A stretch of DNA of 64,000 bases from Lacunisphaera sp. (GCA_009695095.1 SIBQ01000012.1:1-64000), one strand, 5' to 3'. Positions 55,500 through 63,784 are shown, numbered from the stretch's first letter. Numbers and translations: made by a program. Notes: a model not told the origin generated them from the letters alone.

Positions 55500-55951
55500 G
55501 AATCTCCGCCGTCGTCAGTCTGCCCACCGGCCAAAATCTGCGACTACTCGCGCCACCCGGCGTCGAGGACCCGGTTTATTATATCAGTCAGGGGATGCCG
55601 CCGGAACTGGATGCGTTGCGCCGCGGACAGGTGCGGGTGGAGCAATGCAGCCAGCGCATCAGCGACGCCGAGGGCGGCCCGCGCAGCCAATTCGTGCCCG
55701 GCCGCGACGTGGCGGGCCCGCTGAAAGATTTCCGCGAGACGTTTCCGGGCAACGGCCAGACCGACATGGCTGCCGTGTTTCTCGCCTGCCGAGAGATCGT
55801 CTCCACGGGCTTCATCCGGCCGGACCGCGTGCTGCAGCTCATCACCGAGCACGGCGAGAACGACGGCTATGGCCTGCTCGGAAATATTTTTGCCATCGCC
55901 TATTTGAAGGGGCTGATGGAGCCGTTATTCGGCAAGCCCGGTTTCCGATGA
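55496..55951 (+). pseudogene. Mannonate dehydratase-like (UxuA) gene with an internal deletion
   Basis: The 151-residue frame starts like a UxuA-family TIM barrel (MRISAVVSLPTGQNLRLLAP, GVEDPVYY...MPPELDALRR) and ends like its C-terminus (GRDVAGPLKDFRETF, NGQTDMAAVFLACREI, ENDGYGLLGNIFAIAYLKGL). Full proteins are about 330-400 residues. Here about 200 central residues, with the metal and catalytic sites, are missing, joined in frame near EGGPRSQFVPGRD. ATGA overlaps tie it to both neighbours, so it may still be translated to keep downstream coupling. Confidence 0.65.
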
Positions 55952-57417
55952 AGGCCGTCATCGCGCAGTTTCTTTTTGAGAGCAACACCTTCAATCCGGC
56001 GGAAGCCGAACTCGCGCTTTTCACCCAGGGCGGCACGTGGCGCGCCGGCGAGCCCGCGGTGCGGACGTGGTCGGGCGAAGCGCCGTCCCGGATAAGCGGC
56101 AGCCTCGGCGTGCTCGAGGCGGCCGGCTGGACGACCGCCCCGGTGTTGGCCGTCATGTGTGGCTCACCCGCGGGTCGACTCAGTCGCGCGTGTTTCGCAC
56201 GGATTCGCGCCGAGCTCGCCTTGGCGCTTCGGACAGCGCTGCCGGCGGACGCGATTGTGCTGCACCTGCATGGCGCGGCCTGCGCGACGGGCGAGGATGA
56301 CGTCGAGGGCAATTTGCTTGCGCTGGTGAGGGAGGAGCTTGGATTCAGGGGGACGCTAGTGGTGTCGCTCGACCTTCACGCCAATATCACCCGGCGTATG
56401 CTGCGGCACGCTGATGCGCTGACGGCTTACCGGACCATGCCGCACACCGACTTTGTTGCGACGGGCGCCCGCGCCGCGCGGCTCGTGCTGCAGGCCGGCC
56501 TCCGCCGCACGCGTACGCTGGCGAAGGTCGCCGCGCTCATCCCGCCGACGGACACGCACGACGCCGAGGGCCGGTTCGCGGAAATTCTGGCCCGCGCCCG
56601 CCAGCTCGAATCGCGCCCGGGCATTGAGGATATCAGCGTGTTTCCCGTGCAGCCGTGGCTCGATGTTGCGGAACTCGGAACAAGCGTTGTCATCACGGGC
56701 ACTAACCCGGTGGAGGCGTGCGCGGCGGCGGCGGAATTGGCGAACCTTTGGTATGCACAGCGCCATGCGTGGCAAGCCGGCGTGCAGCCTTGGTCGGAAA
56801 TCAAGGTGCGGTTGCGGGAGAAGCGTTCGCGGCCGTGGATACTGGTGGATTCGGCTGACGCGACAACCGGTGGCTCGGCTGGTCGCAGCGCCGAGGTGCT
56901 CCGCGAATTGCTGCCGCTGGCAGATGAGCTGCCGGGCGAAGTGCTGCTTTGGGTCGTTGATCCGGCGGCGGTGGTGGCGGCGGAGCACGGCGCCGCCCGA
57001 TTCATCCTGGGCGAGCAGGGCATCGAGCTGACAGCGCAGGTGCGTTGGACGGGGGAGGGACGCTATGTTGCGCGCGGCCGCTCGTACACCGGACAGACTT
57101 TTTCGATGGGCCATGCGGCGGTGCTCAGTGCGGGACGGTTGCGGGTGGTGGTGAGCAGCGCGCCGTCCATTGGGGCCGATCCGGCATTCTATGAGTGCGT
57201 GGGCCTCGCACCCGACGACGCACTGGCGGTGCAAGTAAAGAGCCTTATGGGCTGGCGCGCGGGCTATGCGGCTGAGGCAGGTTGCGGGCTTGTGTTTGAC
57301 GGACCTGGTTGCACGTCCCTTAGCTTTGCCCGGCTGCCGTTCAGCGCGCCCCACCGCGACATTTTTCCCCTCAACGAAAATCCTCAAACTCCGGTAACCT
57401 TATGGCAATCGAGCTGA
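55948..57417 (+). CDS. M81-family metallopeptidase (MlrC-like)
   Basis: A 489-residue protein of the microcystinase C (MlrC) family. VIAQFLFESNTFNP is the typical start (E-N-TF), VLHLHGAACATG and VVSLDLHANITRRM hold the putative zinc ligands, and YRTMPHTDF follows. The C-terminal MlrC domain contains DSADATTGGSAG and TGQTFSMGHAA. Members hydrolyse small peptides or amides. It sits in a sugar-acid operon (ATGA overlap upstream, 16-base overlap with the SDR downstream), so an amide of a sugar acid is a plausible substrate, though unproven. Confidence 0.85.
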   Translation: MKAVIAQFLFESNTFNPAEAELALFTQGGTWRAGEPAVRTWSGEAPSRISGSLGVLEAAGWTTAPVLAVMCGSPAGRLSRACFARIRAELALALRTALPADAIVLHLHGAACATGEDDVEGNLLALVREELGFRGTLVVSLDLHANITRRMLRHADALTAYRTMPHTDFVATGARAARLVLQAGLRRTRTLAKVAALIPPTDTHDAEGRFAEILARARQLESRPGIEDISVFPVQPWLDVAELGTSVVITGTNPVEACAAAAELANLWYAQRHAWQAGVQPWSEIKVRLREKRSRPWILVDSADATTGGSAGRSAEVLRELLPLADELPGEVLLWVVDPAAVVAAEHGAARFILGEQGIELTAQVRWTGEGRYVARGRSYTGQTFSMGHAAVLSAGRLRVVVSSAPSIGADPAFYECVGLAPDDALAVQVKSLMGWRAGYAAEAGCGLVFDGPGCTSLSFARLPFSAPHRDIFPLNENPQTPVTLWQSS

Positions 57418-58139
57418 CCGACCTAGTGTGCGTGGTGACGGGCGCGGGCGAAGGCGTGGGCCGCGGCCTGGTCCATGGTTTTGTCAAACGCGGTGCGCGC
57501 GTCGTGGCGGGCGTGCTCAGTCTGGATAAATCGGCGGCGATCGTCTCACCGGCCCACCCTGTGAAACTTGACGTGACGAAGGCAGACGAGGTGTGCGCCG
57601 CCGTGGACACGATCGTGGCGCATTACGGACGCATCGACGTGTGGATCAACAACGCCGGTATCTATCCACGCCAGCCGGCGGACGAAATGAAATTTGCCGA
57701 CTGGCGCCAGGTGCTCGACACGAATCTCGACGGGGTGTGGCGGTGCTGCGAAGCGATTATTCCGCACCTGAAGCGCCAGGGTAGCGGAGTTATCATCAAC
57801 GTCGGGAGCATCCAACTTCGGCTTGGCAGCGCCCAACTCACCCACTATCTCGCGAGCAAGGGCGGACTTGTCGGGCTGACGCGCGGCCTTGCGCGCGATC
57901 TCGGGCCCCATGGCATCCGTGTTAACTGTTTACATCTCGGCGCCGTCCTAACCGAGGGTGAGCTGCGATCGTTTTCCGACTCGGCGGCACTTTTGAAAAC
58001 CGTCGAGGAAAGGCAGGCGCTGCGCGGCCGGCTTACACCGGAGACGGTCGAACCGGTGTTCGCGTTCTTCGCGTCTCCCGAAAGCCGCGACATTACCGGC
58101 CAGTGCCTGGCTGTTGACCGTGGCTGGAGCCACGACTGA
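57402..58139 (+). CDS. Short-chain dehydrogenase/reductase
   Basis: A 245-residue classical SDR. The cofactor loop is VVTGAGEGVGRGL; NNAGIYPRQP, the catalytic Ser in INVGSIQLRLG, and the Tyr-Lys pair in HYLASKGGLVGL are all present. The C-terminal QCLAVDRGWSHD is typical. It is the last gene of the enolase operon, overlapping the M81 gene by 16 bases. It probably oxidises or reduces a hydroxyl of the sugar-acid intermediate. Confidence 0.87.
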   Translation: MAIELTDLVCVVTGAGEGVGRGLVHGFVKRGARVVAGVLSLDKSAAIVSPAHPVKLDVTKADEVCAAVDTIVAHYGRIDVWINNAGIYPRQPADEMKFADWRQVLDTNLDGVWRCCEAIIPHLKRQGSGVIINVGSIQLRLGSAQLTHYLASKGGLVGLTRGLARDLGPHGIRVNCLHLGAVLTEGELRSFSDSAALLKTVEERQALRGRLTPETVEPVFAFFASPESRDITGQCLAVDRGWSHD

Positions 58140-58192
58140 CTCAGGACCGGAGCCAGATGAAAAAGCAGCCGGCGAAGTTACAATGTGTTCGC

Positions 58193-58246
58193 TGAGGTGA
58201 CCCCCGAAACCTAGTCCACTCGCAGTGTTAGCCTGGAGCTGTCAGA
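58193..58246. repeat. IS-end-like direct repeat, unit 1
   Basis: A 54-base unit starting TGAGGTGACCCCCGAAACC and ending GGAGCTGTCAGA. It recurs at 58301-58354, exactly 108 bases later, with about five mismatches. The TGAGGTGACCCC start is in the style of IS3-family inverted-repeat ends, so these are probably abandoned insertion-sequence termini. Between the units lies CAGACTAAC...TTCGGGGTCAGGTCAG, related to bases 105-147. Confidence 0.55.
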
Positions 58247-58300
58247 ATGGAGCCCAGACTAACACCGAAGGCGGCTCAAAAATTCGGGGTCAGGTCAGGT

Positions 58301-58354
58301 TGAGGTGACTCCCGGAAACTAGTCCACTCGCAGTGCTAGTCTGGAGCTGTCAGA
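58301..58354. repeat. IS-end-like direct repeat, unit 2
   Basis: The second 54-base copy of the unit at 58193 (TGAGGTGACTCCCGGAAAC ... GGAGCTGTCAGA). The following 240 bases (58355-58597) contain no gene. Confidence 0.55.
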
Positions 58355-58597
58355 GAGAACTATCACCAGCCTTGGCTCTGTTTCAGACGAACACGTCATA
58401 CGGGCAAACCCCTGCAAACCCCACTAAAACCCACCAAATCCCCCCTGCTTGGGTTAAAGGGGGTCACCAGTGACGCTGTAGGCCGCAAGCGCAGTGCCAG
58501 TGGGTGGGCGTATTCGGAGGTGTAGGGCGTAGGAACCCATTACGGCCCCTATCTTAATAGTCTCCAATAAAAAGCCCCGCCGTGGAGAGAGGCAATG

Positions 58598-58686
58598 CTT
58601 CAATGAGGCCGCGCCGATGAAGGCGCGGAGACCCGCGACCATCGGCCACAATAGCCTCCGACCGGGTCCTTCAATGAGGCCGCGCC
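58598..58686. CRISPR. Relic CRISPR unit: one full repeat, one spacer, one half repeat
   Basis: Bases 58598-58633 form a 36-base unit starting CTTCAATGAGGCCGCGCC with an internal stem CCGCGCC/GGCGCGG around GATGAA. In reverse complement it ends CCTCATTGAAG, a typical CRISPR repeat terminus. A 35-base non-repeated spacer (58634-58668) follows, then the first 18 bases of the repeat again (58669-58686), after which sequence switches abruptly to a truncated gene. Repeat and spacer lengths fit a type I array. No cas gene is in the window. With only one and a half repeats, the call is tentative. Confidence 0.5.
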
Positions 58687-58842
58687 ATATTTCAGCTGCA
58701 CCCGCGCATCTGCTTGCAAGACCGTCGGAATGTTTTGGGCACGAATACTCGCCTGCGGTGATGCTGGGGCAGCCCGCAAATTTGCACCCACGGCCGCACT
58801 CAAAAAGCCGGCGATCGTTAAGCGGTAAATAAATATATGCAT
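58687..58842 (-). pseudogene. N-terminal stub of an exported protein
   Basis: The ATG at 58842 begins four bases after the isomerase stop and encodes a signal peptide (HIFIYRLTIAGFLSAAVGAN, then LRAAPASP) and about 25 mature residues (IRAQNIPTVLQADARVQLKY). The gene then breaks at the half CRISPR repeat at 58686. Family unknown. Its position shows it was the third gene of a minus-strand operon. Confidence 0.55.
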
Positions 58843-58846
58843 AAGC

Positions 58847-59695
58847 TTAAACCGCTGCGCGCCACTGCTTGCGCAAATCAACGCCTAGGGTTTGGGCATC
58901 GCGCCACGTATCACTGAAACAACTTAAACCATAAGACGGGGCCGCATGCCCAATCTCCGGGACCACCAATACCGGGGTGCGAGCTTTCTGTCCCTGTAAA
59001 TGCGCGAATAATGCTGCGCAGTAGACCTGCCAGTCACGGTACTCAGGCGTGCGCCGGCCGGCCGCATTTAAAACGGAAATTTGACAATGATGGCCATTAA
59101 AAGGCCGGAGATGAAATTGCGTAGCGGCTGCTAACAACTCCGCGGGCTCACTGAGCCGCTCCCAATAAGTTCCTGAAGCTAGATGACGAATAATCGCAAA
59201 ATGCGAGTGATCGAGACACAGCGGTAATACTTCCTTAGTCACCCGGCGATACCCACGGGCTAAGGCCACCGTCGCCTCTGGGGTCTCAGTAAAAGTATCG
59301 CGGTGCGTCTCAATGGCGAACGGCAACGTGAGCTCTTGGGCTACGGCGCGAATGCGTAGCGCTAACTTAACGGCATCCGCGACGGGTGTATCATAATCAC
59401 CTAATTGAATATCAATCGCCACCGCCCCCAGCGCCTTCGCCGCCTGCAGGGCTGGCGCAATTTTTTGAGCGGCGTCAATACTCGTCACCGCTAAATAGCG
59501 GAGCGTGCCGCGCTCAGCCACATAGGGCTGCGGCGGAGCAAAGACTCCATCGAAACCAGCCGATTGAATCATGGAGAATTTCTTCGCCCACGACCATTCC
59601 CGCGCTTTGGTCGGATATTGCCGCAACGACCAGAGCGTCGCAAAAACCCACAAAGGCCGCTCCGCCGGCCGAGATCGAGTGGGCGTCGTTTTCAT
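58847..59695 (-). CDS. Sugar phosphate isomerase/epimerase-like TIM-barrel protein
   Basis: A 282-residue xylose-isomerase-like TIM-barrel protein. FSMIQSAGFDGVFAPP, AVAIDIQLGDYD, PFAIETHRDTFTETPE (probable metal Glu), VLPLCLDHSHFAI (Asp-His) and LRPFNGHHCQIS (His) are the expected barrel-end metal motifs. The substrate is unknown. Its ATG overlaps the stop of the NHL remnant upstream (ATGA), and a truncated exported-protein gene follows after four bases. Base composition is less GC-rich than at 20-58 kb, which hints at a different origin. Confidence 0.72.
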   Translation of the reverse strand: MKTTPTRSRPAERPLWVFATLWSLRQYPTKAREWSWAKKFSMIQSAGFDGVFAPPQPYVAERGTLRYLAVTSIDAAQKIAPALQAAKALGAVAIDIQLGDYDTPVADAVKLALRIRAVAQELTLPFAIETHRDTFTETPEATVALARGYRRVTKEVLPLCLDHSHFAIIRHLASGTYWERLSEPAELLAAATQFHLRPFNGHHCQISVLNAAGRRTPEYRDWQVYCAALFAHLQGQKARTPVLVVPEIGHAAPSYGLSCFSDTWRDAQTLGVDLRKQWRAAV

Positions 59696-59899
59696 CGCCG
59701 AATATATTTTTGGGCCCGCTTGCCAATAATATCACCCGCGTAGATGTTGCCCTTGCTATCAATCGCCATGGTGTGAAACCAATTCAGCTCGCCCGGCTTT
59801 TCCTGCCCATCCACTCCTTTCGGGATCATCGTCAACTGCAGCAAACCCAGCAGCAGCGAGAAGTACTAACACTAGCAGTGAGTTGAGTTTAAAATTCAT
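59692..59899 (-). pseudogene. NHL-repeat exported protein reduced to its two ends
   Basis: The ATG at 59899 gives a signal peptide NFKLNSLLVLVLLAAAGFAA. After a one-base shift the frame reads IPKGVDGQEKPGELNWFHTM and AIDSKGNIYAGDIIGKRAQK before a TGA that overlaps the isomerase start. The latter is a C-terminal NHL-repeat blade (MAIDSKGNIYAGD). A normal protein of this type has over 300 residues, so most of it is deleted. Confidence 0.6.
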
Positions 59900-59903
59900 A
59901 GTG

Positions 59904-60338
59904 TCACTTCCCCTTCTGCAGCTTCGCGAATAGCTCACGAGCCAAGTCCATTGCCTTCTCTTTCTGCGAGTCAGTCATTCCTTTTTCAACAATAGCTAGA
60001 TTCTCCTTCGCTTTCTCGTACCCCTTTGCTCCCGCGATATTCCACCAAACGTGAGCCTGCACTAAGTCCTTCGGCACGCCTGTGCCGTTGGCGTACGACA
60101 CGCCGAGATTGGATTGCGCAGCGGCATGCCCTTGGTCTGCCGCCTTGCGATACCACTTCACAGCTTCAGCGTCGTCCTTCGGCACGCCTTCGCCAAACTC
60201 GTACATTATGCCGAGGTACCTTTGCGCAAAGGCATCACCCGCCTCCGCCTTCTTCTTTGTCTCGGCAAATAAATCCTCCGCCGCAAACCCTGCGGTCGCC
60301 AGCAGCGCAAACAACACGGCGAATCGGCAAATCTTCAT
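59904..60338 (-). CDS. Exported Sel1-repeat protein
   Basis: A 144-residue protein with a signal peptide (KICRFAVLFALLATAGFAAE) and at least two Sel1 repeats (DAFAQRYLGIMYEFGEGVPK, then AEAVKWYRKAADQGHAAAQS, NLGVSYANGTGVPKDLVQAH). The C-terminus is a charged helix (KEKAMDLARELFAKLQKGK). Sel1 solenoids mediate protein-protein contacts, here probably in the periplasm. The gene ends four bases before the NHL remnant. Confidence 0.83.
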   Translation of the reverse strand: MKICRFAVLFALLATAGFAAEDLFAETKKKAEAGDAFAQRYLGIMYEFGEGVPKDDAEAVKWYRKAADQGHAAAQSNLGVSYANGTGVPKDLVQAHVWWNIAGAKGYEKAKENLAIVEKGMTDSQKEKAMDLARELFAKLQKGK

Positions 60339-60419
60339 GGCTGCATACTAATCCCCGAACCAAGCGATACGAGTCCAATTAGAGCGAGCCGATTGCACAA
60401 TGCGCTGCGCGTCAGTTGT

Positions 60420-61082
60420 TCAGTCTGCACGGGATTCCGCCAGCCGTATCGCCGTCACTGGGTGCAGCTCCCACAGCGTTGCCGCCTTCTGACCGTGCTT
60501 GCCCCGTCGCGGTCCACCGGGATGGGTAACGTGGGCATCATCGTAGAACAGTTGGCCGGTCACATCGACCAGGATGGGCTTCTTGACGATGGTGCTGCCT
60601 TCGCTGGGCTTCTTGCCGTTCAGCGCGTTCTTCTTCAGGAAAGCCCGAACATCCGCCACCGCCTTCCGCAGTTCTGCCGATCTAACGAAGGCCGGGTCAT
60701 CTATCGGCACCTCCACGATAAGGCAGTCATCACCCGACTCCTTGCTGGCGCTGATCTGGAAATGGTAATCCCCATCGTTCTCGCGGGCGACAATATGCAG
60801 CCAGCCACGAACGGTCAGAATGTCGCCTTCCTTCACCCCTAGCTTGTTTGCAAAGGCCGGATAGCGGTCATGGGCATACAAGTGGTCATTCATCTTCGGA
60901 TGCGGCACTGGATCGGGCAGTGCGATGAGGTCAGCAAATGGGACGGTCTTGCCGTGCGCCATGTCGGTCCCGGCGGGCACGCTGGTCTTGATACTCCACC
61001 GCTCCACGCCCGGCTTGATGTCCTTGGCGAGAAGCGCACTAAACAGGACGAAACCAAGCAGGAGCAGACGCGGGGAATTCAC
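60420..61082 (-). CDS. Exported protein of unknown function
   Basis: About 220 residues from a GTG at 61082 that gives a clear signal peptide (NSPRLLLLGFVLFSALLAKD). The mature protein contains an OB-fold-like strand run (DILTVRGWLHIVARENDGDY, HFQISASKESGDDCLIVEVP) and the C-terminal motif GPRRGKHGQKAATLWELHPV. This combination occurs in uncharacterised bacterial exported proteins and recalls a nucleic-acid-binding fold; I do not assign a function. The frame is open to 61178, so the start is uncertain. Confidence 0.65.
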   Translation of the reverse strand: MNSPRLLLLGFVLFSALLAKDIKPGVERWSIKTSVPAGTDMAHGKTVPFADLIALPDPVPHPKMNDHLYAHDRYPAFANKLGVKEGDILTVRGWLHIVARENDGDYHFQISASKESGDDCLIVEVPIDDPAFVRSAELRKAVADVRAFLKKNALNGKKPSEGSTIVKKPILVDVTGQLFYDDAHVTHPGGPRRGKHGQKAATLWELHPVTAIRLAESRAD

Positions 61083-61180
61083 GGGTGCAGATATATTCGA
61101 AGGCCGTCTTGCTGACAATGGGGATTCACGGCCAACAAAACGGCTCGCCCTTCCGATGTGAACCGATGTGCGGCCCAAGG

Positions 61181-61208
61181 AAAAAGCCCCGCCGTTTCGG
61201 GCGAGGCT
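61181..61208 (-). terminator. Rho-independent terminator
   Basis: On the minus strand AGCCTCGCC, a CGAAAC loop and GGCGGGGCT form a nine-pair stem (one G-U) followed by TTTTCC. It lies 35 bases after the stop of the SHOCT fragment. The first 15 bases of this block (AAAAAGCCCCGCCGT on the plus strand) recur at 58570-58584 near the CRISPR relic. Confidence 0.7.
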
Positions 61209-61243
61209 GGAGGATAAACTGATGCTACCAGAGAGCGATGGTT

Positions 61244-61362
61244 CTAAGGCTTCTCAATGATGTCACGTCGCTTCTTCTCGTATTCCTCATTAGTAATTGC
61301 CCCCGCCTTATGAAGTCGCTCCAGTTCAGCCAACCGAGCATCAGGTGTTGCGGCAGGCGCCT
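61244..61362 (-). pseudogene. C-terminal fragment with a SHOCT domain
   Basis: The minus strand reads APAATPDARLAELERLHKAG, then AITNEEYEKKRRDIIEKP and a TAG at 61244. L.ELERLHKAGAIT.EEYE.KR..II is the SHOCT short helical domain found at protein C-termini. Upstream of 61362 the sequence changes, so the rest of the gene is missing. A terminator follows. Confidence 0.65.
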
Positions 61363-61407
61363 ACGCATTTATGGCTATATTAGACAAATAGTGATCGACC
61401 GGCGATC

Positions 61408-62190
61408 TCACCAGGCTGTCCATCCACCATCTACGACAAGGTTGTGCCCGGTGACATACGAGGCGCTGTCTGTAAGCAAGAAGAGCGTCGGGCCAACAAT
61501 TTCAGGGTTTTGCCCAATTCGGCGCAAAGGAGAGCGTTCGGCTAATCGCTGGATAAATTCTGGGGAATCCTTCTGCGTTGAAAGATGTGGGAAGGGGCCC
61601 GGGGTGATACAATTAAAACGAATAGCTTCAGGCCCATAATGCACGGCAAGATACCGCGACATCTGGAGCACAGCGGCCTTGCTGGCGCCGTAATCGATTG
61701 GATTCGGCTTGATCGGCTCTGGATAGTTTCTGGGATCTGGCGAAACCACACCATACATACTAGAAAATAGTATGATACTACCTGATCTCCTTGCGCGCAT
61801 GCGTTCGGCAAGGTTCCGACAAAGAACAAATGTTGGGATCAAGGCTTGCTGGAATGTTTTCAGGAATTCTTCCGGAGCAAGATCGACCATTGATTTGTTG
61901 GCACCGAAAGATGCATAGGGGAGGTGCACCACGCCATCGGGCAGCCCATGCTTTGCGACAGTAGCTTCGATCATCGCCGGCAAAGACAACGTATCTGAGA
62001 GGTCATGGGCTAATCCAATGGTCTTAGTGAGCTTTCGCTCTTGGACTAGGGCCTCGGCGCGAGGCCCGATATCGAAACAGACTACCTTACGACAAAGTGG
62101 GTCAAGCGCAGTGCTAATCGCAGAACCAAAATATCCGGCACCACCTGTAACCCAAATTATCTTATCTTTGAGAGAATACCAGGGATTCAT
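61408..62190 (-). CDS. Short-chain dehydrogenase/reductase
   Basis: A 260-residue SDR. The nucleotide loop is WVTGGAGYFGSAIS, the catalytic Ser lies in IILFSSMYGVVSPD, and the Tyr-Lys pair is in IDYGASKAAVLQMS. ASYVTGHNLVVDGGWTAW is the standard end. Phenylalanine replaces the usual Ile in GxFG. I start at the ATG at 62190. It lies 77 bases after the sialidase-like gene on the same strand. Codon use is noticeably less GC-rich than at 20-58 kb, consistent with transfer. Such enzymes often accompany sialic-acid or deoxy-sugar pathways, but the substrate is unknown. Confidence 0.83.
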   Translation of the reverse strand: MNPWYSLKDKIIWVTGGAGYFGSAISTALDPLCRKVVCFDIGPRAEALVQERKLTKTIGLAHDLSDTLSLPAMIEATVAKHGLPDGVVHLPYASFGANKSMVDLAPEEFLKTFQQALIPTFVLCRNLAERMRARRSGSIILFSSMYGVVSPDPRNYPEPIKPNPIDYGASKAAVLQMSRYLAVHYGPEAIRFNCITPGPFPHLSTQKDSPEFIQRLAERSPLRRIGQNPEIVGPTLFLLTDSASYVTGHNLVVDGGWTAW

Positions 62191-62267
62191 TTTGAAATAT
62201 ACTGAAGGACGTGTTTTAAGGGCTTTCCTGTGCTCTATGCAATTATAGGGCGTGAAGCGGTGGGCGC

Positions 62268-63542
62268 TTATTTTGTAACTGTCCAAATTACCGCCCTTGC
62301 TTTGGCGCTCGCGGGTGAATCGGCTAGATCGTCCACTTGATAGTAGGCTGTGAAAACCCGCCCATCGGGGAGCTGCACAGAATTTGGATAGCCGCAGTCG
62401 GTATTAGGCGCATCCCATACCAATTGGAAGCGATTCCCTCGATCCCAAGTCCGTCCATCGTCTCTGCTCGTTACAGCTTGTACGCCAAAAAAAGGGGCCT
62501 TTCGATCTCCATAGCAAAGAAGGATTCTTCCGTCTCTCAATAACAGCAGGTTACCGGGCACTTCACCCGGATCGGTCACGGATCCAAGAGTCTTCCAGGT
62601 ATGTCCTGCATCGGCGGATCCGTGTATGCTAACCGATCTAGCGCTACCTGAAACTGGCCCACCGCGAACGGCAGCCAACAACTTGCCCGAGGGGAGCAAC
62701 AGCAAGCTTGTCTCGTCGCCTTTGCTGATTACCGACTGATCACCCCACGTCTTGCCTCCGTCTCGCGAACGCAAGACGATGCTCTGAAACTCCCGTTCAG
62801 CTTCCGGACGAAATAAATTAGCCCAGCCAGGTCTTTGCGTGAAGCCAACGGTCGCTTGCAACAGAAGGACCCCCTCTGGCAGCTCGATGATTCTACCATG
62901 CGGGCTCCCGAATGGAAAAGGAGACGTATTAACTTTTTCTGGGACACTCCAAGTCCGCCCTCGATCCTGTGAGCGCGTCACATAAACATTTACGTTAACT
63001 GGGTCGTACTGGGTTGGCGTTTCGAATCGGTATATGTGGAAAGACAACATGAGAGTCCCGTCCTTCAACTCCGTAACGAATCCATCCCGAAGGTCTTCCT
63101 CGGGCCTTGATGCTGCTACCCAAACTGGATCCGACCAAGTTTTTCCCAAGTCGGCTGAACGCACAAGCTCAAGGCGCGAACCACCACGAGTAATTCCGTG
63201 TGGTGCTCCCGTGCGGGCAATAACGATTAGCTCGCCGTTTTGGAGCATGGCCACGCTTGGCCAGAATCCCCCCTGCTGCATAATTGTAATTCGCTCCGCG
63301 GCGAATATGCGATACTGCAAAATCTGCTCATCCGCCTTGGCCGGACTCAAAGTGATCTCACGCACCCGCGATGCAACTTCATCGTGGGCCAAGATAGGCG
63401 CTTTAGACTGCGCTTGGAGAATCACTGCTTGCAAACCAATCGTGTAGAGCAGGGCGCAGGCAAACTGCCGGAGAAGAGAGGTATTATATATCTTGGCGAT
63501 ACGAAGGGCTAAGCGAGTTTCAATTTGCGGGCATAAAAGCAT
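62268..63542 (-). CDS. Exported sialidase-like (BNR/Asp-box) protein
   Basis: A 424-residue protein with an N-terminal hydrophobic export segment (FACALLYTIGLQAVILQAQS) and five Asp boxes: SADLGKTW, SQDRGRTW, SRDGGKTW, SADAGHTW and SRDDGRTW. ITIMQQGGFWPSVAMLQNGE fits the first blade of sialidase-type propellers. The start at 63542 is the only early ATG and its ribosome site is weak. It is upstream of, and probably cotranscribed with, the SDR gene. Compared with the cytoplasmic homologue at 15494 it is longer and exported. Activity on sialic acid is not assured. Confidence 0.8.
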   Translation of the reverse strand: MLLCPQIETRLALRIAKIYNTSLLRQFACALLYTIGLQAVILQAQSKAPILAHDEVASRVREITLSPAKADEQILQYRIFAAERITIMQQGGFWPSVAMLQNGELIVIARTGAPHGITRGGSRLELVRSADLGKTWSDPVWVAASRPEEDLRDGFVTELKDGTLMLSFHIYRFETPTQYDPVNVNVYVTRSQDRGRTWSVPEKVNTSPFPFGSPHGRIIELPEGVLLLQATVGFTQRPGWANLFRPEAEREFQSIVLRSRDGGKTWGDQSVISKGDETSLLLLPSGKLLAAVRGGPVSGSARSVSIHGSADAGHTWKTLGSVTDPGEVPGNLLLLRDGRILLCYGDRKAPFFGVQAVTSRDDGRTWDRGNRFQLVWDAPNTDCGYPNSVQLPDGRVFTAYYQVDDLADSPASAKARAVIWTVTK

Positions 63543-63592
63543 TCTAAAGAGCCATTAGAGGCATGTCGAGATATACATAGCCGCTTAGGATG

Positions 63593-63784
63593 CTAGCATG
63601 CGGTAGAAGCGACTTTGGCGGCCTCATCAATCAGACGAAGCTTGGCGACGGTGAAGACGTCGGTCTTTAAGGACTTCCATTTTTGCTTGCCGCTGAGAAT
63701 CCATCTTCCGTAGTAGATGCCACTGGTCCGATTGCGGAGGAGCCCTTGCACTTGTGTTCTTTGCCAGCTTGTCGTGTTGCTCAT
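63593..63784 (-). pseudogene. N-terminal stub of a phage-type integrase
   Basis: AAGGAG lies seven bases before the ATG at 63784, a strong ribosome site. The 63 residues (TQVQGLLRNRTSGIYYGRWI, then KQKWKSLKTDVFTVAKLRLI) match the arm-binding N-terminus of tyrosine recombinases (GLLR...SG.YY.R....GK...SLKTD...AKLRL). The core and catalytic domains are missing. It lies 100 bases from a tRNA gene, the classic integration target. Confidence 0.6.
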
